Shown piece by piece: positions 17,924 to 27,314 of a DNA stretch of 64,000 bases; position 1 is the first letter of the stretch; every line of letters starts with the position of its first letter. The stretch is from Winogradskyella costae (GTDB taxonomy: Bacteria > Bacteroidota > Bacteroidia > Flavobacteriales > Flavobacteriaceae), in contig NZ_JABFDK010000012.1 of NCBI RefSeq assembly GCF_013403865.1, positions 1 to 64,000 of the forward strand. Direction: 5' to 3'. The translations under genes were made by a program, and so were the position numbers. The notes under the pieces were generated by a model. That model was not told where the DNA came from. It made no database searches and saw only the letters and a program-made list of their open reading frames with translations.

Positions 17924-19711
17924 ATGAGTAGATTAATAGGTAGACTACCAAAAGTAGGCATTCGTCCGGTGATTGATGGACGTGAATTAGGAGTAAGAGA
18001 GTCTTTAGAAGTTCAAACTATGGACATGGCTAAAGCAGCAGCCAAATTAATACAAGACACCTTACGTTTTCCTAGTGGTGAAAAAATAGAAATTGTAATT
18101 GCAGATACAACTATTGGTGGTGTTGCAGATGCAGCAGCTTGTGCCGATAAATTTAAAAGAGAAGGAGTTGAAGTATCATTAACTGTAACGCCATGCTGGT
18201 GTTATGGAACTGAAGTTATGGACACTGACCCTTTAACACCTAAAGCCGTTTGGGGGTTTAACGGAACAGAACGTCCAGGTGCTGTGTATTTAGCAGCGGC
18301 ATTAGCAGGGTATTCTCAAAAAGGATTACCAGCTTTTGGAATTTATGGTAAGGAAGTTCAAGATGAAGGAGATCAAAGCATTCCTCAAGATGTATCTGAA
18401 AAAATATTGCGTTTTGTAAAAGGAGGTTTAGCCGTTGCCCAAATGAAAGGTAAATCTTATTTGTCTATAGGGTACAGTTCTATGGGTATTGCAGGATCTA
18501 TGGTAGATGTTAACTTTTTACAAGATTACTTAGGAGTAAGAGCAGAATTTGTAGAATCGGTAGAGCTTTTAAGACGTATTGATGAAGGTATTTATGACCA
18601 TGACGAATTTGAAAAAGCTTTAGCTTGGACCAAAGAAAACTGTAAAGAAGGAAAAGATTATAACAGTCCTGAAGCTCAAAAATCAGCAGAAGTAAAAGAT
18701 GCTGAATGGGAAAAGGTTGTGAAAATGACATTAATCTGTAAAGATTTAATGAACGGAAATCCTAAGTTGAAAGACATGGGATTCGGTGAAGAATCTAAAG
18801 GTAGAAATGCCATTATGGGAGGCTTTCAAGGGCAACGTCAGTGGACAGATTACCAACCCAATGCTGATTATACCGAGTCTATTTTAAACTCATCTTTTGA
18901 TTGGAATGGTATACGTCAAGCGTACACATTCGCTACGGAAAACGATTGTTTAAACGCTATTTCTATGTTGTTTGGACACTTGTTAACTAACAAAGCTCAG
19001 TTATTCTCTGATGTACGTACGTACTGGAGTCCTGAGTCTGTAGAGCGTGTAACTGGTAAGAAATTAACAGGAATTGCAGAGAATGGCATTATTCACTTAA
19101 TCAATTCTGGTTCTACAACGTTAGATGCTACTGCACAGCAAGAAGATGCTGAAGGAAATCCTACAATGAAACCATTTTGGGATATTACAGAAGAGGAAGT
19201 TCAAAAATGTTTAGATAATACAAAGTGGCCTGCTGCAATTGCAGAATATTTTAGAGGTGGTGGTTTTTCATCACAATTTAAAACTAGAGGTGAATTACCA
19301 ATGACAATGTGTAGATTAAACTTGGTAAAAGGGATTGGGCCAGTTTTACAAATTGTAGAAGGCTGGAGTGTTGAGTTACCAGAGGATGTTCACGAAATTT
19401 TGAATGAGCGAACGAATCCAACTTGGCCAACAACTTGGTTTGTGCCAAGAACAACAGGTACAGGTTTCTTTAAAGATGTCTATACTGTAATGGCAAAATG
19501 GGGAGCCAACCACGGAGCGATTTCACATGGACATATTGGTGCCGATTTAATTTCTTTAGCGGCTATGTTACGTATTCCTATTAATATGCATAATGTTAAT
19601 GAAGACGACGTCTTTAGACCAAGTGCATGGTCTGCTTTTGGAGAAGGCTTAGAAGGAGCTGATTATAGAGCTTGTGAAAATTACGGTCCGTTGTACGGAT
19701 TTAAAAACTAA
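17924..19711 (+). CDS. fucI: L-fucose isomerase
   Basis: A 595-residue cytosolic ketol isomerase converting L-fucose to L-fuculose, close to the E. coli FucI length (591). The N-terminus [20 protein letters not shown] is highly characteristic. The Mn-binding region is seen as TENDCLNA (Glu and Asp ligand candidates) and [17 protein letters not shown] near the C-terminus (His ligand). It starts 14 bases after the aldolase. This gene is the main evidence that the block is for fucose rather than rhamnose, since RhaA is unrelated. A hairpin with a T-run separates it from the kinase. Confidence 0.96.
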   Translation: MSRLIGRLPKVGIRPVIDGRELGVRESLEVQTMDMAKAAAKLIQDTLRFPSGEKIEIVIADTTIGGVADAAACADKFKREGVEVSLTVTPCWCYGTEVMDTDPLTPKAVWGFNGTERPGAVYLAAALAGYSQKGLPAFGIYGKEVQDEGDQSIPQDVSEKILRFVKGGLAVAQMKGKSYLSIGYSSMGIAGSMVDVNFLQDYLGVRAEFVESVELLRRIDEGIYDHDEFEKALAWTKENCKEGKDYNSPEAQKSAEVKDAEWEKVVKMTLICKDLMNGNPKLKDMGFGEESKGRNAIMGGFQGQRQWTDYQPNADYTESILNSSFDWNGIRQAYTFATENDCLNAISMLFGHLLTNKAQLFSDVRTYWSPESVERVTGKKLTGIAENGIIHLINSGSTTLDATAQQEDAEGNPTMKPFWDITEEEVQKCLDNTKWPAAIAEYFRGGGFSSQFKTRGELPMTMCRLNLVKGIGPVLQIVEGWSVELPEDVHEILNERTNPTWPTTWFVPRTTGTGFFKDVYTVMAKWGANHGAISHGHIGADLISLAAMLRIPINMHNVNEDDVFRPSAWSAFGEGLEGADYRACENYGPLYGFKN

Positions 19712-19723
19712 TTAGAATAACTC

Positions 19724-19763
19724 AAAAGGGTGCTTGGCTTAATAACTAAACACCCTTTTTTTA
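19724..19763 (+). terminator. Terminator-like hairpin between fucI and the kinase
   Basis: AAAAGGGTG pairs with CACCCTTTT around an 18-base loop and ends in a run of T. It lies 13 bases after the fucI stop, inside what otherwise looks like one operon, so it may reduce downstream expression rather than end it. Confidence 0.65.
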
Positions 19764-19774
19764 ATTTTTGAACT

Positions 19775-21088
19775 GTGATGGTGAATGTAATTGCTGTAAT
19801 AGATATAGGGAAAACGAATAAAAAAATACTCTTATTTAATGAAGAGTTTGACGTTGTATACCGAAACTCAACCCGATTTGATGAGGTTGTTGATGAAGAT
19901 GACTATCCTTGTGATGATATAGAATCGATTGAAAATTGGATTCAAAATGAAATAAAAAGCATACAAGCTGAAGGAGACTATGCTATAAAAGCGATTAACT
20001 TCTCTACGCATGGAGCTAGTCTTATTTACTTGGATGCACAAGGCCAAAGAATTACACCGTTATATAATTATTTAAAACCATTAAGCTTAGACACGTATCA
20101 TGAGTTTTATGATGCTAATGGAGGTCAGGAAGAATTTTCTAGAAAGACGGCATCTCCGGCTTATGGTATGCTAAATACCGGACTTCAAATATTAAAATTA
20201 CAAAAAGAAAAACCAGAATTTTGGAATAAGGTAGAGACGATTTTACATTACCCTCAATACTTAAGTTATCTTTTCACCAAACAAATTACCGCAGACTTTA
20301 CGTCTGTAGGTGCACACACAGCAACTTGGGATTTTGATGCGATGCAATATCATCAATGGGTGTCTGATTATAAATTAAATTTGCCTACACCACAAAATGG
20401 TAAAAAAGCTATAGTTAGCACTTTTAATGGAGAAGAAATAGCGATAGGTACGGGGCTGCATGATAGTTCAGCGTCTATTATTCCATTGTTAGAAACAGAA
20501 AAAGATAACGAATTTATATTACTGTCTACAGGCACTTGGATTATAGCCATGAATCCTTTTAGTAAGGAAACCTTAACACAACACCAGTTAAAAAATAATT
20601 GCTTGTGTTTTATGACTCCTCAGAAACAGCAAGTAAAATCGTCTATGCAGTTTCTTGGAAAAATTCATGAAGTGTATATCGCTGCTTTAAGCACCTATTT
20701 TAAAGTGGACATCGACACTCATTTACAGTTAGAATTAAATGAAACGTTGTGCAGTGAGCTTATGGATACAAATGCACGCGTATTTTTAGCGGAAGGTATT
20801 GATAGTGACTTTGAAGCACATCCTTATTTATTAACTAATTACAGTAATTACGAAGCTGCCTATTACCAATTGGTTTTTGAAATTAGTAAAAAAGTTATTC
20901 AAGGTATTAATTTAATTTCTGATAAAGATTCAGATATTAAAGATGTATACATTTCTGGAGGATTTAATAAAAACCTCATATTTATAGCCTTCTTAAAGCT
21001 ATTAAAAAATGATATTGAAATAAAAATTTCTGATTGTAAAAATGAAAGTGCTTTAGGTGCTGCATTGATGATGAAATCATATATCTAA
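19775..21088 (+). CDS. FGGY carbohydrate kinase, probable L-fuculokinase
   Basis: A 437-residue sugar kinase of the FGGY family. AVIDIGKTNKKILLF is the N-terminal phosphate-1 motif, ILLSTGTWIIAMNP is the phosphate-2 motif, and VYISGGFNKNLIFI is the adenosine motif; AALGAAL closes the protein. It is shorter than E. coli FucK or RhaB (about 480-490) but motif-complete. Its place after fucI and the aldolase implies phosphorylation of L-fuculose to L-fuculose-1-phosphate. L-rhamnulose is an alternative substrate. The first codon pair is ATG GTG preceded by GTG; the exact start could shift by one residue. Confidence 0.88.
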   Translation: MMVNVIAVIDIGKTNKKILLFNEEFDVVYRNSTRFDEVVDEDDYPCDDIESIENWIQNEIKSIQAEGDYAIKAINFSTHGASLIYLDAQGQRITPLYNYLKPLSLDTYHEFYDANGGQEEFSRKTASPAYGMLNTGLQILKLQKEKPEFWNKVETILHYPQYLSYLFTKQITADFTSVGAHTATWDFDAMQYHQWVSDYKLNLPTPQNGKKAIVSTFNGEEIAIGTGLHDSSASIIPLLETEKDNEFILLSTGTWIIAMNPFSKETLTQHQLKNNCLCFMTPQKQQVKSSMQFLGKIHEVYIAALSTYFKVDIDTHLQLELNETLCSELMDTNARVFLAEGIDSDFEAHPYLLTNYSNYEAAYYQLVFEISKKVIQGINLISDKDSDIKDVYISGGFNKNLIFIAFLKLLKNDIEIKISDCKNESALGAALMMKSYI

Positions 21089-21107
21089 AAAAAAATAAAA
21101 GATTATT

Positions 21108-22109
21108 ATGAGTCATCAAAAACCGACTTTAGGAGAATTTATTATTAAAAACCAGGCTTCTTTTCCCTTTTCTAGTGGAGAATTATCTAGTCTTTTAAAT
21201 GCCTTACGTTTAGCTGCAAAGGTGGTTAATCATGAGGTGAATAAAGCGGGTTTAGTAGATCTTTTTGGCGATTCTGGTGATGTTAATGTACAAGGTGAGC
21301 ATCAGCAAAAATTAGATGTTTTTGCCAATAAAACATTTATTCAATCTTTAAAAAATAGAAATATTGTTTGTGGTATTGTATCTGAAGAAAATGATGAATT
21401 TATAACTGTTGAAGGACGCGATAAAGAATCGAATGGTAAGTATGTTGTACTTATGGATCCATTAGATGGCTCATCAAATATTGATGTAAATGTGTCGGTC
21501 GGAACCATTTTTTCAATTTATAGACGATTAACTCCTCCTGGAACTCCTGTAGAAGAAAAAGATTTTTTACAACCCGGTAGAAACCAAGTTGGTGCTGGCT
21601 ATATTGTGTATGGTACATCTACTATGATTGTTTACACCACTGGCGACGGCGTTAATGGTTTTACACTTAACCCAGCTATTGGATCTTTTTATTTGTCACA
21701 CCCTGATATGAAATTTCCTAAAAATGGTTCTATTTATTCTGTTAATCAAGGAAATTATAGTCATTTTCCAGAAGCGGTAAAAAAATATATAAAATACTGT
21801 CAGGAGGTCGACGGAGATAGACCTTACTCACAGCGTTATATTGGGTCATTAGTTTCTGATTTTCATAGAAACATGATAAATGGTGGTATTTACTTATATC
21901 CTAATAGTACCGTCAATACTGATGGAAAACTAAGATTACTTTACGAATGTAATCCTATGGCATTTTTAACAGAGCAAGCAGATGGTATTGCTACTGATGG
22001 TGAGAAGAGTACATTAGATATTGTGCCTACTCATATTCATGAGCGCGCTCCATTCTATTGTGGAAGTCCTTCTATGATAAAAAAATTACTTGAATTTATT
22101 CGTCAATAG
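21108..22109 (+). CDS. fbp: Class 1 fructose-1,6-bisphosphatase
   Basis: A 333-residue class 1 FBPase hydrolysing fructose-1,6-bisphosphate to fructose-6-phosphate, the committed gluconeogenic step. [20 protein letters not shown] supplies the metal-binding acidic residues, an earlier CGIVSEEND supplies the conserved Glu pair, and the substrate region includes [13 protein letters not shown] and [14 protein letters not shown]. Length is standard. It follows the kinase after 19 bases and precedes the hybrid regulator by 41. Its inclusion in a deoxysugar operon makes metabolic sense, because fucose enters metabolism as three-carbon units. Confidence 0.95.
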   Translation: MSHQKPTLGEFIIKNQASFPFSSGELSSLLNALRLAAKVVNHEVNKAGLVDLFGDSGDVNVQGEHQQKLDVFANKTFIQSLKNRNIVCGIVSEENDEFITVEGRDKESNGKYVVLMDPLDGSSNIDVNVSVGTIFSIYRRLTPPGTPVEEKDFLQPGRNQVGAGYIVYGTSTMIVYTTGDGVNGFTLNPAIGSFYLSHPDMKFPKNGSIYSVNQGNYSHFPEAVKKYIKYCQEVDGDRPYSQRYIGSLVSDFHRNMINGGIYLYPNSTVNTDGKLRLLYECNPMAFLTEQADGIATDGEKSTLDIVPTHIHERAPFYCGSPSMIKKLLEFIRQ

Positions 22110-22150
22110 ATTAAAATACGTATATTCTTGTGTCAAACTAAATATATAAC

Positions 22151-25100
22151 ATGCTTAGAATTATATGCTTTCTTTGTGTTGTAATTACACTCTCTACTAA
22201 ACAAGCTTATTCTCAAAATTTTGAAAGAATTTCTAATAAAGAAGGATTTAATCAGAATACTGTTAATTCCATAGAACAAGATAAATATGGATTTTTATGG
22301 TATGCCACCCCCAACGGCTTAATTCGTTATGATGGCTATGAGTTTAAGACATTCAGCACCCAATCAAAAGGTGAGCGAGCCATTTCTAGTAATAATGTTA
22401 CGTATTTATTTAACGATAAAGATGGTATACTTTGGATAGGTACCAATGTTGGTCTTAATATATATGTGCCTTGGTTAGAACGGTTTTTCACAGTGCCCCT
22501 TAGTTATAATATCGATGTCAATACGATTGCCTCTCAGAATGACGGTTATGTTTGGATAACATCTTCAAAGGATCTAATACGATGCAAGTTAAAAGATGTT
22601 AGCAATGGTGTTTTTGAGGTCTCGGAGAATCTTCTTGATTTAAAAGGAAAACCTCTAGAGATTAACACATTTACTTTTGGACTTAAGTCATCGCTTATAT
22701 TAGGTACAACTGAAGGGTTGACAAGAGTGACGTATCAATCAGACGGTTCAATTTTAAAATCGGTACTTCCAGATTTTAATAATTTTGACTTTTTTAAAGA
22801 AAAAGAGATTACTGAAATCATAAAAGTAGATAATATCTTTTGGATTGGTACAACAGAAGGATTGTACAGTTCTAATTTAGATTCCAACTCAGATTATTTA
22901 GTCAAGAAAATAGACGTTCCTAACGAAGATTCTAAGTTCTACGTTAATAGCCTTTTTAAGGATATTAACAATGCCATATGGATAGGGACAACTAGCGACG
23001 GACTTTACAAATTCAACCCAATTCTAAATTCTTTTAAGCATTTTAATTACGACTCAAAGAATAAAAACAGCATCAGTAGTCATCAAATCAATGCGGTTTA
23101 CCAAGATAGTTTTGATGTACTTTGGTTAGGTACTGCACAAGGAGGAATTAATAAATTGGATCTTTATCAAAAACCATTTTATTCTTATACCAATAACCCT
23201 TATGATAAGTTTTCTATTGGTGATAATTTAATCACTTCAATTTTAGAAGATAACAACGGTAAGGTTTGGGTTTCAGGATATAATAAAAAATTGTTTAGAA
23301 GTATAGAAGCCATTAATGAAAGCAATATAGATAATATTAAGTTTGACGATTTAGAACTTAAATTACCCATCGGCAATACTGATGTTATACGATATATATA
23401 TCAAGATCAAAGAAATTATATTTGGTTTGGTACGGACAAAAAAGTCATTGTTTATAGCCCAATACGTAAAGATTTTAAAACAATTGAATTCTTGTCAAAA
23501 GGGGATAAGACACCGCTGTTTTTAACCCGAAAAATTGCGCAAATTAATGAAACAGAGATTGTTTTAGCAGGAAATAGAATTATAGTTATAGAAAATCCGT
23601 GGCAAGCAATTGATGAATCTAGGCAACCAAAAATGAATATTAAATCTACCTTAAATATTACAGGTAGTAAGGTACAGAGTTTTTTGCACGATAGTAATCG
23701 CCAATTATGGTTTGGTACTGATAGCGGGTTATTGCAATGTAAATATGAAGGTGGAAATATTAAAGTTATAAGAGAGTATAACGTTAATAAAACAGGAAGT
23801 AGTAAACTAAGTTACAATAGTGTGTTCACGCTTCATGAAGATGATAAAAAAAATATTTGGATCGGTACATTTGGTGGAGGCTTAAATAAATTGGTGTTAG
23901 ATAGTGACAGTAACCCATTGAGAATAGAGTATTTTAGAAAAAACAATATCTTACCGGATGATGTTATTTATGGAATTTTACCACAGAAGAACAGTGCTAA
24001 TTTATGGGTGAGTACCGATATGGGATTGGTGCGGTTTAATACAGATACAACCAAAGTAAATGTCTTTGATGTTAGTGATGGCCTAATTCAAAACAATTTT
24101 AGACAATCTGCATATACGTTAGGCGCATCTGGCTATATGTATTTTGGGGGCTTAAATGGCTTAACTATTTTCGATCCACAAAAAATAGCCTTAAACAGGC
24201 AACCTCCAAGAGTTTTAATAACGTCATTACTTATAAATAACAAACCGATAAAGATTGGTGAAAAATTAAATAATATTACGATTCTTGAAAAAGCCATTTC
24301 GGAAACGGATACTGTAACAGTTTCTAAAAGTCAACGTATCATTTCCTTTAATTTGGTTGCTGAGCATACATCTGCTCCTGCAAAAAATAAAATAGCGTAT
24401 AAATTAGATGGCTTTAATAAAGATTGGGTAGAAACAGATGAAGGAAAATCGAGTATCACCTATACTAATTTGTCAGATGGAACTTACACATTAAAAGTAA
24501 AGTCGGCTAATGGAGATGGTGTTTGGAGTGGTTCTGCAAAAACATTAACATTAGTTGTTTTACCCCTTTGGTATCAAACTTGGTGGAGTTATACATTATT
24601 GGTTCTTGTATTTTTAGGTATTGGTGTTGGGATTGTTTTCTATTTTGTTCAACATGAAAAATTAAAACAAAAACTAATCTATGAGCAATTGGATAAAGAC
24701 AGAATGGAAGTTGTTAACCAAGGTAAGTTCAAGTATTTTACTAACTTATCTCATGAGTTTAGAACACCTTTAACTTTAATTTCTGGCCCCTTAGATAGAG
24801 TTATAGACAATAATACAAATCCAGAGAGTGAAAAATTCTTAGCCATTATTAAGAGGAATACACATCGACTTCTAAGTTTAATAGATCAATTAATCACGTT
24901 TAGACAAGCGGAACAAGGGTATTTAAATTTAAACTTTACTAAATCTACTTTAGGGGACTTCTTATACCCAACAACAGAAGCTTTTGAAAATTATGCCTTA
25001 GAAAAGAACATTAATTTTTATTACAAAATAAATTCTCCAAATGAAGAGATTGTTATTGATGTAGAAAAACTAGAAAGAATACTTTTTAATTTATTGTCTA

Positions 25101-26281
25101 ATGCATTTAAAAATACACCGGTCCAAGGGACTATTAGTATAGAAGCATCCATTGTGTTTGAAGATGATATTAAGAATATTAAAATTGATGTTGTTGACAC
25201 AGGGAAAGGTATCCCTAAAGAAAGTCTAAATAATATTTTTGAACGATTTTATCAATTAGGAAACCAAGATGGAAATGTCAGCGGAGGAGGAATTGGTTTG
25301 TCTTTTTGTAAATCTTTAGTCGAATTATTTAACGGTCGTATTTCCGTTAAAAGTAAACTGAATAAAGAAACCCGTTTTACGGTTATTATTCCATCTTCAA
25401 CTATTGAAGAGGTTAATATTGAAGACAACGGTATAAAAAAATCATTCATAAAGAATTGGGTGCCTTTACAAGTTAATACTATTGAGCAGCCTAATGCTGC
25501 TAAGAAAAGTGAAAAACAGCATAATGTTCTAGTTGTTGAAAATGAATTAGATATCCAAGATTTTCTTAATAATGCATTGTCGGATAGATATAACATCACC
25601 ATAGCAAATAATGGTGTAGAAGCGTTAGAAGAAATAAAAAAAACAGAGTTTAGTACTATTATAAGTGATGTGATGATGCCAGAGATGGATGGATTTGAAT
25701 TATGTAAACGCATCAAAGCTAATCCCGAGACTTGCCAACTCCCCGTTCTATTATTAACTGCTTTAGGTGATAATGTGGATTTAATTAAAGGTTTAGAGTT
25801 TGGGGCTGATGAATATATTAGTAAGCCATTTTCTTTAAAGCATCTTGAGCTTCGACTGAAAAAACTAATAGAGAATAATGTTAAGATTAAGGATTATTTT
25901 TCAAAGAATAGTTTACCTCCAAAAGACAAAAAGGAATTAGGATTCTCTAAAAGGGATCTCGAATTCTTAGAGAACATCACCGAGATCATCGAGAAGAACT
26001 TATCTAATTCAAATTTTGGAGTTGAAGAGTTATCTACAGAAGCAGGTTTAAGTTCCTCTCATTTCTATAGAAAGTTGAAGCAATTGACGGGGCAAGTTCC
26101 AAACGCCTATTTACGTAATTTTAGATTACAAAGAGCAGCGGAATTATTAGATAGTAATAGTGGTTTTAATGTAGCGGAAGTGATGTATCAAATCGGTATA
26201 GAATCTAATTCTTACTTTTCTACCTCATTTAAAAAACTACACGGTTTATCTCCTTCAGAGTACTCAAAAAGGCAGAAATGA
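22151..26281 (+). CDS. Hybrid two-component system regulator (HTCS)
   Basis: A 1376-residue one-protein signalling system. A signal peptide (1-21, ending AYSQ) is followed by a periplasmic double beta-propeller of about 14 regulator-propeller repeats, recognisable as [LIW]WxGTxxGL units (for example IWIGTTSDGLYKF and IWIGTFGGGLNKL). A Y_Y_Y domain ends near residue 790 and one membrane helix spans 811-833. Cytoplasmic parts are a HisKA domain with phospho-acceptor His868 (LSHEFRTPLTL), an HATPase domain (VDTGKGI, GGGIGLSF), a receiver with Asp1173 (ISDVMMPEMDGFE) and an AraC-type helix-turn-helix (about 1275-1376). Such proteins bind oligosaccharides in the periplasm and switch on polysaccharide utilization loci. 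Position suggests control of the fucose block and/or the downstream sulfatase region. Confidence 0.95.
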   Translation: MLRIICFLCVVITLSTKQAYSQNFERISNKEGFNQNTVNSIEQDKYGFLWYATPNGLIRYDGYEFKTFSTQSKGERAISSNNVTYLFNDKDGILWIGTNVGLNIYVPWLERFFTVPLSYNIDVNTIASQNDGYVWITSSKDLIRCKLKDVSNGVFEVSENLLDLKGKPLEINTFTFGLKSSLILGTTEGLTRVTYQSDGSILKSVLPDFNNFDFFKEKEITEIIKVDNIFWIGTTEGLYSSNLDSNSDYLVKKIDVPNEDSKFYVNSLFKDINNAIWIGTTSDGLYKFNPILNSFKHFNYDSKNKNSISSHQINAVYQDSFDVLWLGTAQGGINKLDLYQKPFYSYTNNPYDKFSIGDNLITSILEDNNGKVWVSGYNKKLFRSIEAINESNIDNIKFDDLELKLPIGNTDVIRYIYQDQRNYIWFGTDKKVIVYSPIRKDFKTIEFLSKGDKTPLFLTRKIAQINETEIVLAGNRIIVIENPWQAIDESRQPKMNIKSTLNITGSKVQSFLHDSNRQLWFGTDSGLLQCKYEGGNIKVIREYNVNKTGSSKLSYNSVFTLHEDDKKNIWIGTFGGGLNKLVLDSDSNPLRIEYFRKNNILPDDVIYGILPQKNSANLWVSTDMGLVRFNTDTTKVNVFDVSDGLIQNNFRQSAYTLGASGYMYFGGLNGLTIFDPQKIALNRQPPRVLITSLLINNKPIKIGEKLNNITILEKAISETDTVTVSKSQRIISFNLVAEHTSAPAKNKIAYKLDGFNKDWVETDEGKSSITYTNLSDGTYTLKVKSANGDGVWSGSAKTLTLVVLPLWYQTWWSYTLLVLVFLGIGVGIVFYFVQHEKLKQKLIYEQLDKDRMEVVNQGKFKYFTNLSHEFRTPLTLISGPLDRVIDNNTNPESEKFLAIIKRNTHRLLSLIDQLITFRQAEQGYLNLNFTKSTLGDFLYPTTEAFENYALEKNINFYYKINSPNEEIVIDVEKLERILFNLLSNAFKNTPVQGTISIEASIVFEDDIKNIKIDVVDTGKGIPKESLNNIFERFYQLGNQDGNVSGGGIGLSFCKSLVELFNGRISVKSKLNKETRFTVIIPSSTIEEVNIEDNGIKKSFIKNWVPLQVNTIEQPNAAKKSEKQHNVLVVENELDIQDFLNNALSDRYNITIANNGVEALEEIKKTEFSTIISDVMMPEMDGFELCKRIKANPETCQLPVLLLTALGDNVDLIKGLEFGADEYISKPFSLKHLELRLKKLIENNVKIKDYFSKNSLPPKDKKELGFSKRDLEFLENITEIIEKNLSNSNFGVEELSTEAGLSSSHFYRKLKQLTGQVPNAYLRNFRLQRAAELLDSNSGFNVAEVMYQIGIESNSYFSTSFKKLHGLSPSEYSKRQK

Positions 26282-26384
26282 TAGTTTTCAGCAATAAAAT
26301 GATGAATCATCGAATGCCGTAAAAGTAGATATCAATTAAGTTTGTTGTAAATAATAATTAATTAACCTTAACAATTTTAAAATT

Positions 26385-26735
26385 ATGAAAAAAACAATAG
26401 TATTGCTTGTATTTAGTATCGTAATGTGCGGTTCATTATTTGCTCAAAAAAATGCAGATAAAAAAATAGACCAAAAAGTTAGTGCATATGTAGAAGCTGT
26501 AGAAAGTAAGTTAACACTAACAAGCGAAGAAAAGGAAACATTAATAGCATTAAAAGAGGCACAGGTGAAGGCTACTTTTGAAATTAATGCTAAGTATGAA
26601 AAAGGTTCTGAAGAGATAAAAGAAAAAAGAAAAGAAAGTAATAAAGAATTTTCTAAGTCTCTTAATACAGCATTTGGAAAAGACAGAGCTAAAGAAATAA
26701 AGGCGGCATCAAGAAAGAATAAGAAGAAAAAGTAA
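26385..26735 (+). CDS. Small exported helical protein of unknown function
   Basis: A 116-residue protein with a signal peptide (about 1-20, ending SLFAQ). The mature part is almost entirely charged and helical, very rich in Lys and Glu, and ends in a basic tail (RKNKKKK). It is loosely reminiscent of periplasmic Spy/CpxP-like chaperone folds in size and helicity, but no diagnostic motif is present. It stands 103 bases after the HTCS gene and is followed by a strong terminator. I do not recognise the family. Confidence 0.7.
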   Translation: MKKTIVLLVFSIVMCGSLFAQKNADKKIDQKVSAYVEAVESKLTLTSEEKETLIALKEAQVKATFEINAKYEKGSEEIKEKRKESNKEFSKSLNTAFGKDRAKEIKAASRKNKKKK

Positions 26736-26852
26736 ATTCTTTTATAAGTGGTAACTCTACATACCTATTTATAAAATAGGTGCAACACTTGCAATAGATT
26801 AAAAGCATTCAAGTTTATAGAAGAGTACTCTCTTATTGAAATTGAAAAGTTT

Positions 26853-26903
26853 AATATCCTTTAAAAGTATTCAGATAATGAATACTTTTAAAGGATATTT
26901 TTT
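26853..26903. terminator. Strong intrinsic terminator
   Basis: A 21-base-pair perfect stem (26853-26873 with 26879-26899) with a five-base loop, followed by T residues. It ends the fucose/HTCS region on the forward strand and also works for the reverse strand. Confidence 0.8.
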
Positions 26904-27314
26904 GGTAGCATAGTCTTATTATAAAGGTTAATAACTACGCTAAATATTTCTTTTAGATAAAAGCGTTACAGTATTTTTTGTAGGATTAATGACATATAGA
27001 ATGTCGTTATAAATGATAATTTAAATGTTAGATTTATAATATTTTGAATTAGTAATTACTTTTTTCTGATGTTTAATTTAATCCATTTACTATAGAAGCA
27101 TCAACTAATGGTAATATATAACCCACTAAATGAAAGTAGTGTGGTTATACGCTATTTTAGGCGTGTGCATTTCAAATTTTATTGTATCACTTTAGGCTGA
27201 AAAATTAATTAAGGTGTAACCCCTATTCGCATTTTAAAATCTCTTTACGGGAGGTGATTTTAGGCATTTCATTACAATCTGTTTTATAACTTAGAAAGCT
27301 ACGTAAACCTGTGT
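26904..27314. other. Intergenic spacer without recognisable content
   Basis: This 411-base AT-rich stretch lies between the terminator and the stop codon of the reverse-strand beta-roll protein. No open frame, RNA gene, repeat or convincing promoter was seen. It marks the boundary between the fucose block and the glycan-degradation region. Confidence 0.5.

Noticed and set aside
25252..25716. A 154-codon reverse frame
   Set aside because: It lies wholly inside the histidine kinase/receiver part of the HTCS gene, which has full domain support in the other frame.
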